This document shows, piece after piece, positions 1 to 11,530 of a stretch of 64,000 nucleotides of DNA. Below the pieces are notes generated by a model that did not search any database, was not told the origin of the DNA, and saw nothing but the letters and a program-made list of their open reading frames with translations. The stretch is from Cantharellus purpuraceus. Lineage: Eukaryota > Basidiomycota > Agaricomycetes > Cantharellales > Hydnaceae. The translations under genes were made by a program, and so were the position numbers. Each line of letters begins with the position of its first letter. Position 1 is the stretch's first letter. The stretch lies in assembly GCA_025174535.1 (NCBI GenBank), contig JALBUN010000048.1:1922001-1986000 (forward strand), in the 5' to 3' direction.

Positions 1-1481
1 TGCATGCACAGGGGGAGGTGGATACTGCTGGTGCCCAAAGTCCGGATGACCTTGTGTAGAATGGTTTGGCTGCGCTTGATTGTGTGTTGACGGCGGATGA
101 CCTTGATGATGCGGCGGAGGCGGAGGGGCTGGTGCACTCCACATGTAATGGTTGACAAAAACAGGCGGGGGATACACGTCCGCAGGACTTGAACCAGGGC
201 TATCATTTGACGTGGCTGATGAATCGGGAGGAGGAGGAATATGGTGCGGAGGAGGTGGATGTGGATAAGGATAATATGCGTAGGGAAACGGTGCAAGGTA
301 CGCGGGCGCCCCGTACTGGTAGACCGGATACAGAGTTGGCTGATAAGGGGCATGGGAAGAGGAACCGGGTGCGGGTGAAGAGTCATATGAAGTCGAGGAT
401 GTAGACGGGTTGGTGGTTGGCTCATACAAAGTTGGGTATATGAACCCAGGCGAGTGGCCGTGTCCGTTGAAAGGAGGTGCAGTGGACCGAAGGCTTCTTG
501 AGCTCCCCGACGCTGCGCTGCCTGTTCGCCGTGCCCCATTCTTTTTGTCTTTGTTGGCATCAGTAGGAACCCAATCGCGATCAACACTCCCTGTGTCATC
601 CAAACTCTCTCCAACACTGCTAGAGCGACCACCGCCTCCTCCTCCAGATGAACTACCGGCACTCGGCAAACTCAGTGTAGAGGAGCTCGCACTCATGTCT
701 TTTTCCTTTTCCTTGTCCTCGAGATCCTTGAATATCCTAGATCTGGCTTCCTCGTACTGAGCCTGGCGCTCAGACATGGTGAGTGGCTTCCTGCGAGAAC
801 CGCGGGAGGAACCAGCTTCAGAGGGGTCGCCGTCGGACAAGTCGCCCATCCCAGGCGCGCTGTCGTCATTGCCCGATCCAGTTTGAGAGGATGTCTTGGA
901 GCGTGGTGTGCGACGCATGATCTTGAAAGCCGGGAGGGGAGAATCGTCGGGCGGAACGAGGTCCGCTACCCGACGCGATGGACTATAAAAGACACTTGTG
1001 AGCAGGGGTGAAGCAAGGAATGCCAACGTACACTCGGCTGTCAGATGCGATAACGATCGTGATCGCCTTTGACCCGCTCTCGGTTTCCGGTATGAGCTTG
1101 TAATAAGCAGCACAGCGATGAACAAGCAGCTTATGGTAGGTGCTGGCGGGTGTCAGTTCTACTCTACTTCGAATGCTAGATCGATGGTTGCGTGATAAGA
1201 GTGGGTCGGATAAAGAAGAGCACACGAGTAGCTTACTGGCGTTCCTGGATAAGGCTCTCCATGTTCTCTCCGAGCTTGAGGACAAAAAGTCTGTCCTTGG
1301 GGCTCCTGAGAGCCTCGAGGATCTGCGCGTCCGCCTCCGGCTCTGGCTCTGGCTCTGGCTGCGGTTGTGGTAATGGCCCTGACACTGCGTCTGGGATGTC
1401 GACCAATCGACCATGAGATTCGAGCTCAAACGTCGCGTCAGAGGTCAGCGGTTCGCAATAGTCGGTACTGGCGAGAGACAT
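1..1481 (-). CDS. R3H-SUZ domain RNA-binding protein (3' part cut by window edge)
   Basis: Probable cytoplasmic single-strand nucleic-acid/mRNA-binding protein of the R3H-SUZ family. The reverse strand reads a Gln/Pro/Glu-rich N-terminus (repeat PQPEPEPEPEAD near 1340-1370). The R3H domain is split by an intron at about 1167-1235 and contains KLLVHRCAAYY. A second intron (about 970-1025) joins to a segment with VADLVPPDDSPLPAFKIMRR and then a SUZ-type motif, MSERQAQYEEARSRIFKD, near 720-778. The rest is low-complexity Ser/Gly and then Pro/His/Tyr-rich sequence, still open at base 1, so the C-terminus is missing. The first R of the usual R-x3-H signature reads as K here. The start is uncertain: I chose the ATG at 1481 (MSLASTDY), but an in-frame ATG at 1580 would add 33 residues. 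The family call is firm; the exact RNA target is unknown. Confidence 0.8.
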
Positions 1482-1581
1482 GAGAGAGACTGAGTGTGAA
1501 TATAGTTGCGGCTGAGGTTCTGCGTGCTGTGCAGCACTGGCTTCAATGGCCACGGGTAGTTCTTCTGCACCTGAGATCATA

Positions 1582-3436
1582 AGTCTTCCTCGCCGGTGGA
1601 AAACATACAAGTCTATGCCATCTTAGATACTCACCAAGAGACATAGGAAGCGTGGTCAGCGATGGGCAAGCCTTAACTCGTCGAGGACCGCATCGAGCGT
1701 GGGTGAAGGGCTCTGAATCTTTACTTGCGGAGTTGAACTGAGCTACAAAACTTATTTTCAAGCTGTAAGTATCAGCTCTACTGATGCTTGGCGCTGCTGT
1801 GTGGCTACTACAAGACACACCGAACAGCAGCCTTGTCTAGCATGCACACGAGTTCCTCGACAATAGCGTTCCGATCACATTTGGCAACTGAATCTAAACT
1901 TGCTCCGTTTCATTAACTGTCGCCTCCCTTGTGCTTACCACACCAACCTTTCCTCCACCATCGACATCAGCACAATAGCATTCATCACATTTAGGAACTG
2001 ATATGACTGAGACATGGATCTTGCTAAGATCTCATGCTGTCTTGCCTGCCTTGACCTTACTCTGCCCTCGATCTACAGCCACGGCCACAAGGCGTCTTGA
2101 TCAGCTATTCGCTTGCGCTCTCGGTGCCAGAGAAAGTCCTCCGTCTGGGGCCGTCATCGCCGGCAACTAGCTATTTTAGGCAATTATTTGTTGTCATCCG
2201 TCTCGACTTTGGCCGAATCTCGCCCTTCAAGAGCAAATAATCAATTTACGTAGAGTCATCACGCGTTCTCCTCCTTTCATATTGTATCTTTGGTAGCTTT
2301 GCAATTAATTGGTTACTATTCACACTTTCGCAAAGGTCCTCACTGAGCACCAGGCCGCAGAAGGTGCTCGTTTTTTGCAGCCATGTCATGGAACCAAGTC
2401 AGATTATTCATTAAAGGCCTTAGAGCCCTTGCTTGGACAGGCACTTCTCGGGCATGCTTAAGGCATGCTCCAAGTACCGATGCCAGCCATTTTGTGCTGA
2501 TATCAAGATGACGTCGATCTCCTTTCTCGGAGCAATCGCCGTGATGCCTGGTACGCCCTCTTTTACGTGCTTTGCTCAATGTCATTCATGTTTTCAAGAC
2601 CCATATACCGTTTTCCAGGCCGATTTTCCCGTCAGTCCATTCATTTTAACTGGTGTGTTCACTAGTTCTCCATCCATGCGCCTCTCCGGACGGGTCCTTT
2701 CGCGTCCCGGATATCTTCATTTCACGGAACATGGCTAAGTATGATGAACCGCTTAATCGACGGTATTTATATCCAGATCATGAGCACATTCGTAATGCAA
2801 GTTGATGGACTGCGGTCAACTATGCACGAGACTGAGAGGTCGTCTGGTCGTAGACTTTGAACACTTGCGGCTGGGTGCCGCGACAAGCTTCCATGTCACT
2901 GTCTCGAGTCGAGGTTGTTCTTGCACCGCCAATAGACGAAGAACTCCAGCCATCAGTGACTCTGCTATGTCAGTGTTGCGCGTTTCAGCACTCCTACTTA
3001 CTCCTGTTGTTGCTTTTGCCCTTGGATGGCTTGAGAGACTAGATATCATCACAGACAAGTCGTCTTTTATTGATATAGTGTCGGTGCCCACTAAGATCTG
3101 TGGTGCAAACGTTTCATGATAAGAATGGCCGTATCTAGATTCAGACTCCGAGTGTGATGGGCGCCTCCAGCAATTTGCAGTTACGGATCTCCTGGCTCGG
3201 AGTAAACCCAGATCCCACTCGCAACCCCGTGTCCTGAACGTGTGAGTATTGATGTCTGTTACTGCAGTTTTTGTAGGATGAGTTCCTGGATTATATTTGC
3301 ACGTCAGGCTGAATCAGGGCGTGCCTCTCTCGAGGTTGCCTTACGAGTTGCCATCTCCATCGCTTGCGTTTCTGATCTGTTCTGGTTCAACTTGAACCAT
3401 ATCCACGGTTCCAACGTTCAGTCATAGCTGACTTTC
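1582..3436. other. Intergenic region between divergent R3H-SUZ and ELMO genes
   Basis: This stretch of about 1.85 kb must hold the promoters and 5' untranslated regions of both flanking genes. Several short open stretches occur on both strands (for example 2802-3119 plus and 2816-3091 minus). They overlap one another in antisense, carry no domain I recognise, and look like chance ORFs. Confidence 0.5.
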
Positions 3437-6400
3437 ATGGTAGACCACTCAGATGAGGACATGTCGTCCTTGTACAGTCCCATCTCACATCGCTCGCCGG
3501 GACCACCGCAGCAAGCCCGCCGCTCTGTGTTAGTGCCGACTAACAACGTAACAACCAAGGAGGGAATCACTGTGTGTTGCGTGTCCAATCTCGATTATAG
3601 TGACTTACACACATTCATACAATAGGTTAGGGCGCGGATTGATCCGTCGTTGGTAAGTCCAATGACCTCATACTGTGGAGGAAGGCTCACGGCCTGTTGC
3701 CCTAGATGGTACAAGATGTAATCAAGCAACTATGTTCAAACCTCAAAATACAGGACCCTTATGTCCTCTATGCTCTGCGTGATGATTCAGAGGAACTCGT
3801 CACGGATGAAAATTTACGGAAGATGATCAAACAAAAAGCGAATCTTCGGTGCGTTTTCACCGTATGGAAAAATGCATCCACCTTCATGATGAATCCAGTC
3901 TCGTGAGCGCCCCAAAGATAGAAGCAGTGGAATTAGTGGACAAACTCGCTTTGCGGGATGAGAAGACCCTACGTCTTACCTTGTTCTCATTGCAGAAATT
4001 GATTCGGGTGTGCTTCGGTCCGTTCCATTCAATACCTGGCACTGATCATCTCTGCAGGAAGAAGAATTTGCAAGGACATTTTTAAGTCGCGAAGGTCTCA
4101 GCGAACTCTATGAAGTGATATCAGTCAGTCATGGGAACACGTTAGCTGTACATCCATTTCCACTCCCGATACTAGGTGTCTGTTCTAACCCACCCGCCCA
4201 GTATGCTCTGACAGCTATGCAAAACCTCATGGAGCTCGACTATGGGTGGTCTAATCTGGACGACAACTTCATCGCAACAGTCGTCAATATCTTATCGTCC
4301 CCGCAGAGCCTCATCAATGTCTGTCGTCCTGCGACCGCCATTCTCAAGAAACTTGTCGAAGCCGACCCTCGTTCAGCTCCTGGGCCCATCATGCCAAGCA
4401 GCTCCACACGTCCCCCAGCCGCCCCTCCCGGTGTGTACACTTATCCCTTTGGGCCCCCCACCGGACATCATTAATTGACCTTCAATTCAGGAAGCGTGTA
4501 CCGTTACGGATTTGACTGTGTATACGAACAGATGAGCCAGCAACGCGGCCTGCTCGAGATCGTGGTAAATCGCCTAGGAAGTGCTGACAGCGTCATGGGA
4601 CTCAATTCGTGAGTCTTTCCAAGGGGATGGCGAGATTTGATAAAATTCAGTGACCCTATCTTCTCAGGATGATGTTGATAAATTCGCTTCTGTCCCACGC
4701 TACTGACGCTCAATGGGAGGACCTGATATCTGAGCTTGAGCGCTTGAACGTGCGCAAAGCTGTCGTGGTATGCAGTCATATGCTTGGAAAACCCCGCCTT
4801 CCTTACACTATTGTCCTACATGATTACAGCGACTAATGTCATCAAACACGATCGAAGACGTCACGTCCTCTATTCTCGACTTCCAGGCGAACATCGTACG
4901 CGTGACCTTCCGTCGTAAAACAATGGTGGTGGACCCGGAACAAGATAGTAGCCAAGATGCAACGTTGCGATTTGTCTGGGATAGTTCGAAGTTGCCTGAA
5001 GTCGTCGAGAACGGAGAAGTGTATCGGTGGAGGCGGTTAGGCTTTGAAAGCGAGGATATACGCAAGGAGTTTTCTGGAGTTGGCGTATTGGGTTTAGAAT
5101 GCCTGGTGAGTTATATACACTTAGCGCTTCGAGGATTATCTGACGATATACGTCCGTTCCAGAAACATTTAGTCTTGAGTGATCCAGACTATTTTGCCAA
5201 GGCATGTATGGGTGGTGTGGATGAGAAGCATTACTGATTGCCTCCAACACCACAGGTTGTTCTAGAGCAAGTAAGCCGCCCCGTTGAAAGACGATGTCCT
5301 GTAGCAAAGGCCTCCAACGAAGTTGTCGAGTTGCTTGCAGGACATTGGGCCATCTTCGCCCCTGGTTGTACGTCAGCACGGTATGCTAATAGAGCCATCG
5401 ATAACAATGAGCTGCGTAGACTCGACTTCGACGACCTTCCAGCCATTTTTCCTCAACTTCACAAAAGTTCACACTCTTGCCACTAAATTCTTCCTACGGT
5501 TCGCTTCTATTTATCTCTGCCACTCTACACGCTGATGTCTTGGCCATAGGATGTGGAATGAGAGTGGAGCAGCTGCGGGAGACTTTACTCGTGTTGTTGC
5601 CTTGGTCCACAGCCAGTCAGTTCAGTCTCTCGGAGAATCTCGCTTCTTTGTCATCCCTTATACACCATGTGTAGAGTGAAAGTTGCGCTTAGGAACGAAA
5701 GCACTCGTCCATGGCATGAGGTCGAGTCTGACTTTAATGATAGCGAATATCGCGAGGTTCGCGATCGGCAGATGAAAGAACTTGAGATGGAGGACGACCT
5801 GCTCAGCAAGGTGCCTGTGAGGTAAGCATCACGACATGAGTGTCGCTATGGAAACTCACGAAATACCGTTTAGGAACTTGCGGGCGAAGTTATACAAGGA
5901 GTCGTATGAGTTTGTACGACAGCAACGGATACAATGTCTGATGCAGGGGGCATGGTTTGTCAACGGCTCGCCTATCGCGCCCGCTATGACAAGAGATGCC
6001 CCTCGGCGGCCAACCCGGCCGTGGCGATTTATGCGCCTGGTGCATACCTTTCTTTTTGTGATCACTTCTATTTTCTGAGAAAACCGTCTTTAGGACAAGG
6101 GCGCAAAGTATATCCATTACGTTGACAGTGCGGTCAAGTTCCCCGTTCGTGCGGGGTTGGAAGATCTCCCAGAACGGATCGAAATCTCTCAGGTTGCCGA
6201 GGTTGGTATTGGGACGTGTGCAATGCCGCCCAATATCCTGCGAGATGGCGACTTGCCCTCAACGTCCGCTCTTACTGCATCACCATTGTCTTTCTCCTTA
6301 TATAGCAACAGCACCCGCGAGGGATCGCTTGCAGATCAAGTCGCTACAGACCCTTCGCGGTGGGCAGATTGGACGGACGGCCTGAACATGTTGAGGCGGG

Positions 6401-6648
6401 ATGGTGGGCACGTGGCGACACAAGAGACAGCTGGTTTCGTGCATGCTTTGACTGAGATTGGGTTGAAGATCAAGTTGCTCAGTGCGTTTGTTTTCGTCGT
6501 AAAGCTGACAAAGTTTAACGAAGAGTTTTTCCTCTTATTTGCAGATCTTTCGGGTGAAAAGGTCGAAATACCCACATCGTTGGTTGCCGGACCTCCACCA
6601 CCCACCACAGATTTCTTCTTTGCTGACCCTGGTTATCTTTGGCAATGA
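3437..6648 (+). CDS. ELMO/CED-12 domain protein (Rac GEF partner homologue)
   Basis: Fungal homologue of the engulfment and cell motility protein ELMO/CED-12, which in animals binds DOCK-type exchange factors to activate Rac. The gene is multi-exonic. The first exon starts MVDHSDEDMSSLYSP. Intron 1 (about 3572-3625) and intron 2 (ending just before 3706) join to VQDVIKQLCSNLKIQDP, followed by armadillo-like helices (ALTAMQNLMELDYGW near 4210; GLLEIVVNRLGSADSVMG near 4550). The ELMO core is RFVWDSSKLPEVVENGEVYR at about 4968-5027, then WRRLGFESEDIRKEFSGVG. The later exons (about 5680-6640) should hold a PH-like region, and the tail is proline-containing (AGPPPPTTDFFFADP). The stop is at 6646. 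Role in this fungus, probably polarity through Rac/DOCK, is inferred from the family. Internal exon edges after 5100 are approximate. Confidence 0.82.
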
Positions 6649-7118
6649 CGGCACTGTTCATGACGGCATATATATATATATATATTCATATCATGTCATT
6701 CATATCGGGTGCTTCGCCATATGCAATGATTCGGTAACCATGAAAATTATTGTGCTTTTCCAAGCTGTAGTGTATATGTAAGCTTTACAGTAGAGCGAGC
6801 GATGTTAAAAAAGCAAGGGTTGAATCCTATTTTGTGCTACAGTAGCAGTTGATGCAGGGTGGATGCCAAGGGTATGCAGTTGATGCAGGAAATATGCGGA
6901 AGCCGGGGAACGTTTGAGATGAAAGCAGATGGTGTGATTGCAGTTACGCCCCAAGTGGGCCCGCAAGAGGCAAGAAATGGCAACGGGGGTTGAACCCGAA
7001 GATGGGGCCGGGTGAGGTAGGCTGCTTCCCATAGGGGTAGACGAAAGCCCATCTCACGGAGAAAAGGGGGAGTAAGGAAGAAAAGAGTGGCATAATAAGA
7101 AGGATATATCGATACAGC
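6649..7118. other. Convergent 3' intergenic region
   Basis: Spacer between the ends of the convergent ELMO and MTHFR genes. It should contain both 3' UTRs and polyadenylation sites. An (AT)n run lies at 6668-6683. No ORF with recognisable similarity was seen. Confidence 0.5.
6668..6683. repeat. (AT)n microsatellite in ELMO 3' UTR
   Basis: A simple alternating AT run about 20 bases after the ELMO stop codon, probably inside its 3' UTR. Confidence 0.8.
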
Positions 7119-9323
7119 TTAATTCACGTTCACCACCTGTTGGAATGCATCCTTGGAATCACCTACACGAAGGCCATTTTCATCGCCAACTTTGAAGAAG
7201 GGCTGGAAGATCGCTTGGGGATCTTTAAAGTCATTGTGAACCACGTTCACGAGGAAGTATGTGTCCATCATGTCTTGGATTAGACGGCGCGACGACGAGT
7301 TGGTTTCGTAGACGTTCGCCCAGTGGTACCCAAGCTCGAACGCCTCGTCCTGCAGTTCAGAGTGAGTTTAAACTTCGCCTAGAGAATAGTGTTCTGTCCA
7401 TGCCTTCCATGCCATGAAACTGACTGCTTCGACGATCGTCGGCTGGATGACCTCTTTGCCGGGGAAGACACCCCAAGTGACTGCGTTGGGGCCATCAGAG
7501 TGAGTGTTCGTCTTTAAGTCTCCTCGCTTGTTGATGGCGTAGTAGGTGATTTGAGATTCGCGCTCGATCTGGGGGAGCAGTGCAGAAAGCAGTTCTGGAG
7601 AGACGAAGAACTCGAGGTACGCCTAGAACCAAAAGACTGTCAAATTCCCTCAAGGGCACAGTATTAATGAGGCAAACCTTCTGATATACATAACCGTTGG
7701 CTGGCCCCCATCCGAAAATTTTGTCGTTACTGGGGGCACCGTTGACCGCTGGCTGGGAATTGATGGTGAAGAAGCCATAACTGTTCATCTTTGCTAATTG
7801 AGTCCTAATGGTCGTTGTCTCCGGGGCCGGGGCCTGGTCCGACCATGGGAGGGCGACGAGGTCGGAAAGACAGAACCGCGCGAAGAGATGTGCAATTTCC
7901 TCGATGCTCTGGGGCTGACCCCATAACTGGTGGGCTTCTTCTTTCTGCAAAGATGATCAGTGGTATCTAACAGTGGGGAGGGGGTGTTCACTCACGGTTT
8001 GCTTGATCCATACTCCATAACCATCAAGTTCACCGTATGCAGGACTGCGCGAGTCTCCAAACCGACCATTAGGATACTCATCCCAATTCTCCGTGCGAGA
8101 TAGATATGATTTGGTGCGGTTGGCCCAAAAAATGGGACGGATAGTCTCTTGGCGTCGGTTTGGAGTGAGGGACTATAAAGCAAGCGATGAAATCAGAACA
8201 TCCACGCATGAAGAAAGGCAGCGACTGACCTGACGCCAGGGCAACGGCTTGATAGTTTCCACGCGGGGTACAAAGTTTAGCTCCTCCAAAAGCATCTTCG
8301 TTCCTCGTTCCAAATTCATGGTATAAAAGTGAAGTCCCTTGATACCAATGTCGGCCTTGAGGACCTGGCGACACATGTCTGCCACGAGCTTCGTCCCAAT
8401 CTCCCTGACTTTTTCATCGTTACTCTTATGTGGCTCTAAGGCATCCAGAAACGCTTTAGGTATTACGGTCTTGGCCAATTGCGTCGCTCTTTGGAAACCA
8501 TTCCAAGTCTGGATGGGCATGATACCTGGCACAATTGGAATAGTGATACCAGCCGCACGAACAGCCTTGACCCAGTCAATGAACACGTCGATGTCATAGA
8601 ACATTTGTGTGAAGATAAAATCTACACCCAAGTCGACTTTCTCCTTCAACCAACGCATCTCGTGCTCACGCTCTTCTGGAGGGAGGAATTGGTATTGGGG
8701 GAACCCTGCAACAGCGATGTCAAAGTAGTCGCCATATCCCGCATGAATGTGGCGGACGAGGTCAGCACCATGCGTAAAGCCCCCTTCTACGGCTTGCCAT
8801 TCATCTTGACCAGCAGGCGGATCCCCACGGAGTGCCAGGATATTCCGGCAACCATGCTGCTTGGCTTCCTGATGAAACACCAGGAATTCCATCAACCTAT
8901 CAATGAAGCCAGAACAAGCGCCCATACCCGTAATGCAATGTCGACCTTCTCTTTAGGCATATTGGTGCATGTCAAGTGCATGCAAGTTTCAATACCTATC
9001 ACACTCTGACATGTTTTGACAAGCTCAGACGTCAAGTCAGAGGTTCGTCCACCCGCGTTCCTGCATTAACGGCTTCGCATGTACACGCTTGTGTAATCCG
9101 ACCAAACGACGTACCATGTAATGTCTATAAATTCGGGACCCAAGGCTCTCATACGTTCTATACGGTCCAAAAGGTTTTGAAGGCCCTATCTGTCTGGTCA
9201 AGTAGATAGCATTCGCAGAAAACAAATCGTGCTCACCTGTGCCGTTCGAGGAGGAAAATACTCAAAGGACCACCATATCCTGTCGTCCTTCTGAGCCTGC
9301 TCGATCTTTTGCGTGATTTTCAT
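7119..9323 (-). CDS. MET13: Methylenetetrahydrofolate reductase
   Basis: Reduces 5,10-methylene-THF to 5-methyl-THF for methionine synthesis; an FAD enzyme in the cytosol. The N-terminus reads MKITQKIEQAQKDDRIWWSF and EYFPPRTAQ, the classic start of the catalytic barrel. Further exons give CRNILALRGDPPAGQDEW, GYGDYFDIAVAGFPQYQF, the LGVDFIFTQMFYDIDVFIDW strand and GLHFYTMNLERGT. The C-terminal regulatory half follows an intron (PNRRQETIRPIFWANRTKSY) and ends in DAFQQVVNVN at 7119-7121. About six introns. Length of roughly 620 residues fits eukaryotic MTHFR. Fungi usually carry two paralogues (MET12/MET13 types); I chose MET13 by general resemblance and cannot exclude the other. Start chosen at 9321-9323 because it gives the conserved N-terminus. 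Confidence 0.92.
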
Positions 9324-10759
9324 AACGATAAAGTACAGTGGGGAACTATAACCGGACCCACAACAGCTACAGTATAAATGCGGAAGACAAAGATCGGGGC
9401 GCTAGTTCCATGACAAAACAGTTGGGCGTCTAGGCGGCCCGACTGAAAAGACGCTAGCCTGCTTACTTAACTGCCACGCTTTGTGAGTCGCCACCGTGAG
9501 AAGCTTGGTATAATATTAGGAAGTTGTTGCTACACTATCCTTTCCCAAGTCACGACGGTCCTTGCATACTTCAAGTACAAGGGATCAACTCCAACTTTAA
9601 CTTCACCTTTCGAATTGTGCTCGAAGAACCGATGACAAGGTCCTATTTTGTTTAGTGCATGCAGGTGGAACTGGTGTATACACGTTGGAAGCATAAGCCA
9701 TCCAACGAATGAGAGTCCATACACCAGTGTCATATGTCCAACCTTGACGTGGACATCTAGTAGATCTACGGCCACCTACTCTGCCCATTCGTTCAAATTC
9801 TATCACGATACTGGATCATGAGGACAATAGCCCTTCGACTTACATAGTTGGAAGCATCGTTTGCTGATTTGTGTTTTTCATTACCCCCCTACAGTTCTGA
9901 ATCGGAATCTGCATCTCTTTCGGCAAGCTGCTTTCAAGCTGATGACGAAAGAAATAGTGTAGTGTGCGGAAGGCTCACGTACATTCTACTAGTACATGGT
10001 TTTTGGATGGCCGGACTCACCCTATACCTCGTTGATTTGACATTGGTAGCTCTCGATGAGGTCTCCCCTTGTCAAATCCCCTGCAGGATGTGCATGGTAG
10101 CTCGTCTGCTTGCTTCACGTTACTAGTAGTTGCTAATAATCTAGAGTATTGCATGATTGACGAAGATCATACGACTCGCCCTCAACGTGGACTCCTATGG
10201 GTCCGCGACTCGGCAGGCTTGATAAACAATTTTCTAGCGCTTACTGGAGTTCACGCTCTTTCTGCTGAACTCCAGCCTCCGCCTGCCTAAGTTGTTAATG
10301 ATCGGACCCCGCTGAGGAGCATGAGTATCCAAGCACTGATTGCTCATGGTTTCTGAACAGATTACCCACCTCGGTTACGGTTACAATATCTCTTACAGGC
10401 TTTTATGAAACGCAAAGGTTAACGTTCATCATGCATCATGCATCATTATCGACACGTGACCGAGTTGGTGACTATGTTGTCACGAACCGGTTTCATTGTA
10501 GCATTACGCCTCGATGTTGCATTGCTAGACATACATTCCCTTTCAATCTAGTGTGAATGGTCATGTGGTCAGTTTTGTGCGCAGCACAATAAGCGAGCTG
10601 ATATGGTCATGTGCATGGAACTAGTTTGATGTTTGCGGTGTGCACACAGCGTTCGACATGGATTGAAGCATTGGAGCAGGCATGCGAAATATGAGACTTT
10701 GAAACCTGAGCTAAGCCATTGGGTTGCTCTTGCTTCTCAGGCGTGTCATTCGCATGCGG
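9324..10759. other. Intergenic region upstream of MTHFR
   Basis: About 1.4 kb between the MTHFR start and the 3' end of terpene synthase copy 1. Open stretches at 9530-9806 (minus) and 9848-10290 (plus) show no domain, no conserved motif and no convincing splice pattern. I see nothing else there. Confidence 0.45.
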
Positions 10760-11530
10760 TCACAAGTCCAAGTCCCTGAGCCTGTACCTGTCCATCGCCA
10801 GATGCCACGCGCTAAGTTGCACTTGCAGCAAGCGTGTCTCACCCCCTTATAGCGACTATACTCACATGTAACCAAGCTCGATGTCGTCCCAAGTGCTAAG
10901 GGCGTTGTGACTAAGCGACAAGACCTTGTGGACGGTATCTCTCGATATTTGCAGCTCCTCTGTCATCTCAGCCAGTACCTGCAAGGGAGTCTTGTTTTCG
11001 ATCTGTGCTCGGGTGTAGACGTAATTCGTCGTCTCTCCCGCCAGCCCCTCCTTGTGGAATCTAGTAGGTACAATTGAGCTTGGCTTCAGATTGCAGAATT
11101 CGATGGCTGAAGAAGAAAAACGCACGAAAAAAATATCGTTTATCATGCAAATATAAAAGTTCATGTCAGGCATAGCCTAGATGTATTCCATCACGTCGAT
11201 TTTAGACGATTTTGTGGACATCATAAGAGCGTATGAGGTCGGCACCACCGTGCGCTCGCGAACGTACCACAGGAATCGCAGCGTACCTCGAATCAGAGGC
11301 AGCCTCTCAATATCAGGCTCGATGCACAACAAGGCGAAGAACTCAAATGTCGTAGATATCATGGAGTTGGCGCAGAGGGGATCGTACAGGTCCCACATGT
11401 GTAGAAGGACTTGTACAAATGCGTTGAGGACAGGATCTAGTTGTGGTTGACCTCTCGAGAAACGTGGCTCAAATACACTGAAAACGCTGGGATCTTTGTG
11501 TGCCATGTCTTCTACATATATTATATGTAG
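10760..11530 (-). pseudogene. TRI5-like sesquiterpene synthase, truncated copy 1
   Basis: Minus-strand copy of a trichodiene-synthase-like class I terpene cyclase that has lost its promoter and first three exons. Homology with copies 2 and 3 begins a few codons before the aspartate-rich motif at about 11521 and covers GQPQLDPVLNAFVQVL, the MWDLYDPLCANSMISTTFEF helix, the NSE/DTE exon junction (LAGETTNYVYTR), and a last exon ending in DRYRLRDLDL with stop at 10760-10762. Two further defects are visible. The aspartate motif reads VEDMA instead of VDDMA. A run of seven T (minus strand; 11127-11133) just before the intron in the NSE motif puts the exon one base out of phase compared with copies 2 and 3. 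It lies only about 35 bp downstream of the copy 2 stop codon, so copy 2 read-through could transcribe it. Very likely non-functional. Confidence 0.8.

Noticed and set aside
1543..1818. Minus-strand open frame upstream of the R3H-SUZ gene as an extra 5' exon
   Set aside because: Composition and frame do not connect sensibly to MSLASTDY, and no domain is visible; more likely 5' UTR or spacer.
9530..10290. Several overlapping frames suggesting a gene between MTHFR and the terpene array
   Set aside because: Frames overlap on both strands, have no motif, and cannot be joined by convincing splice sites.
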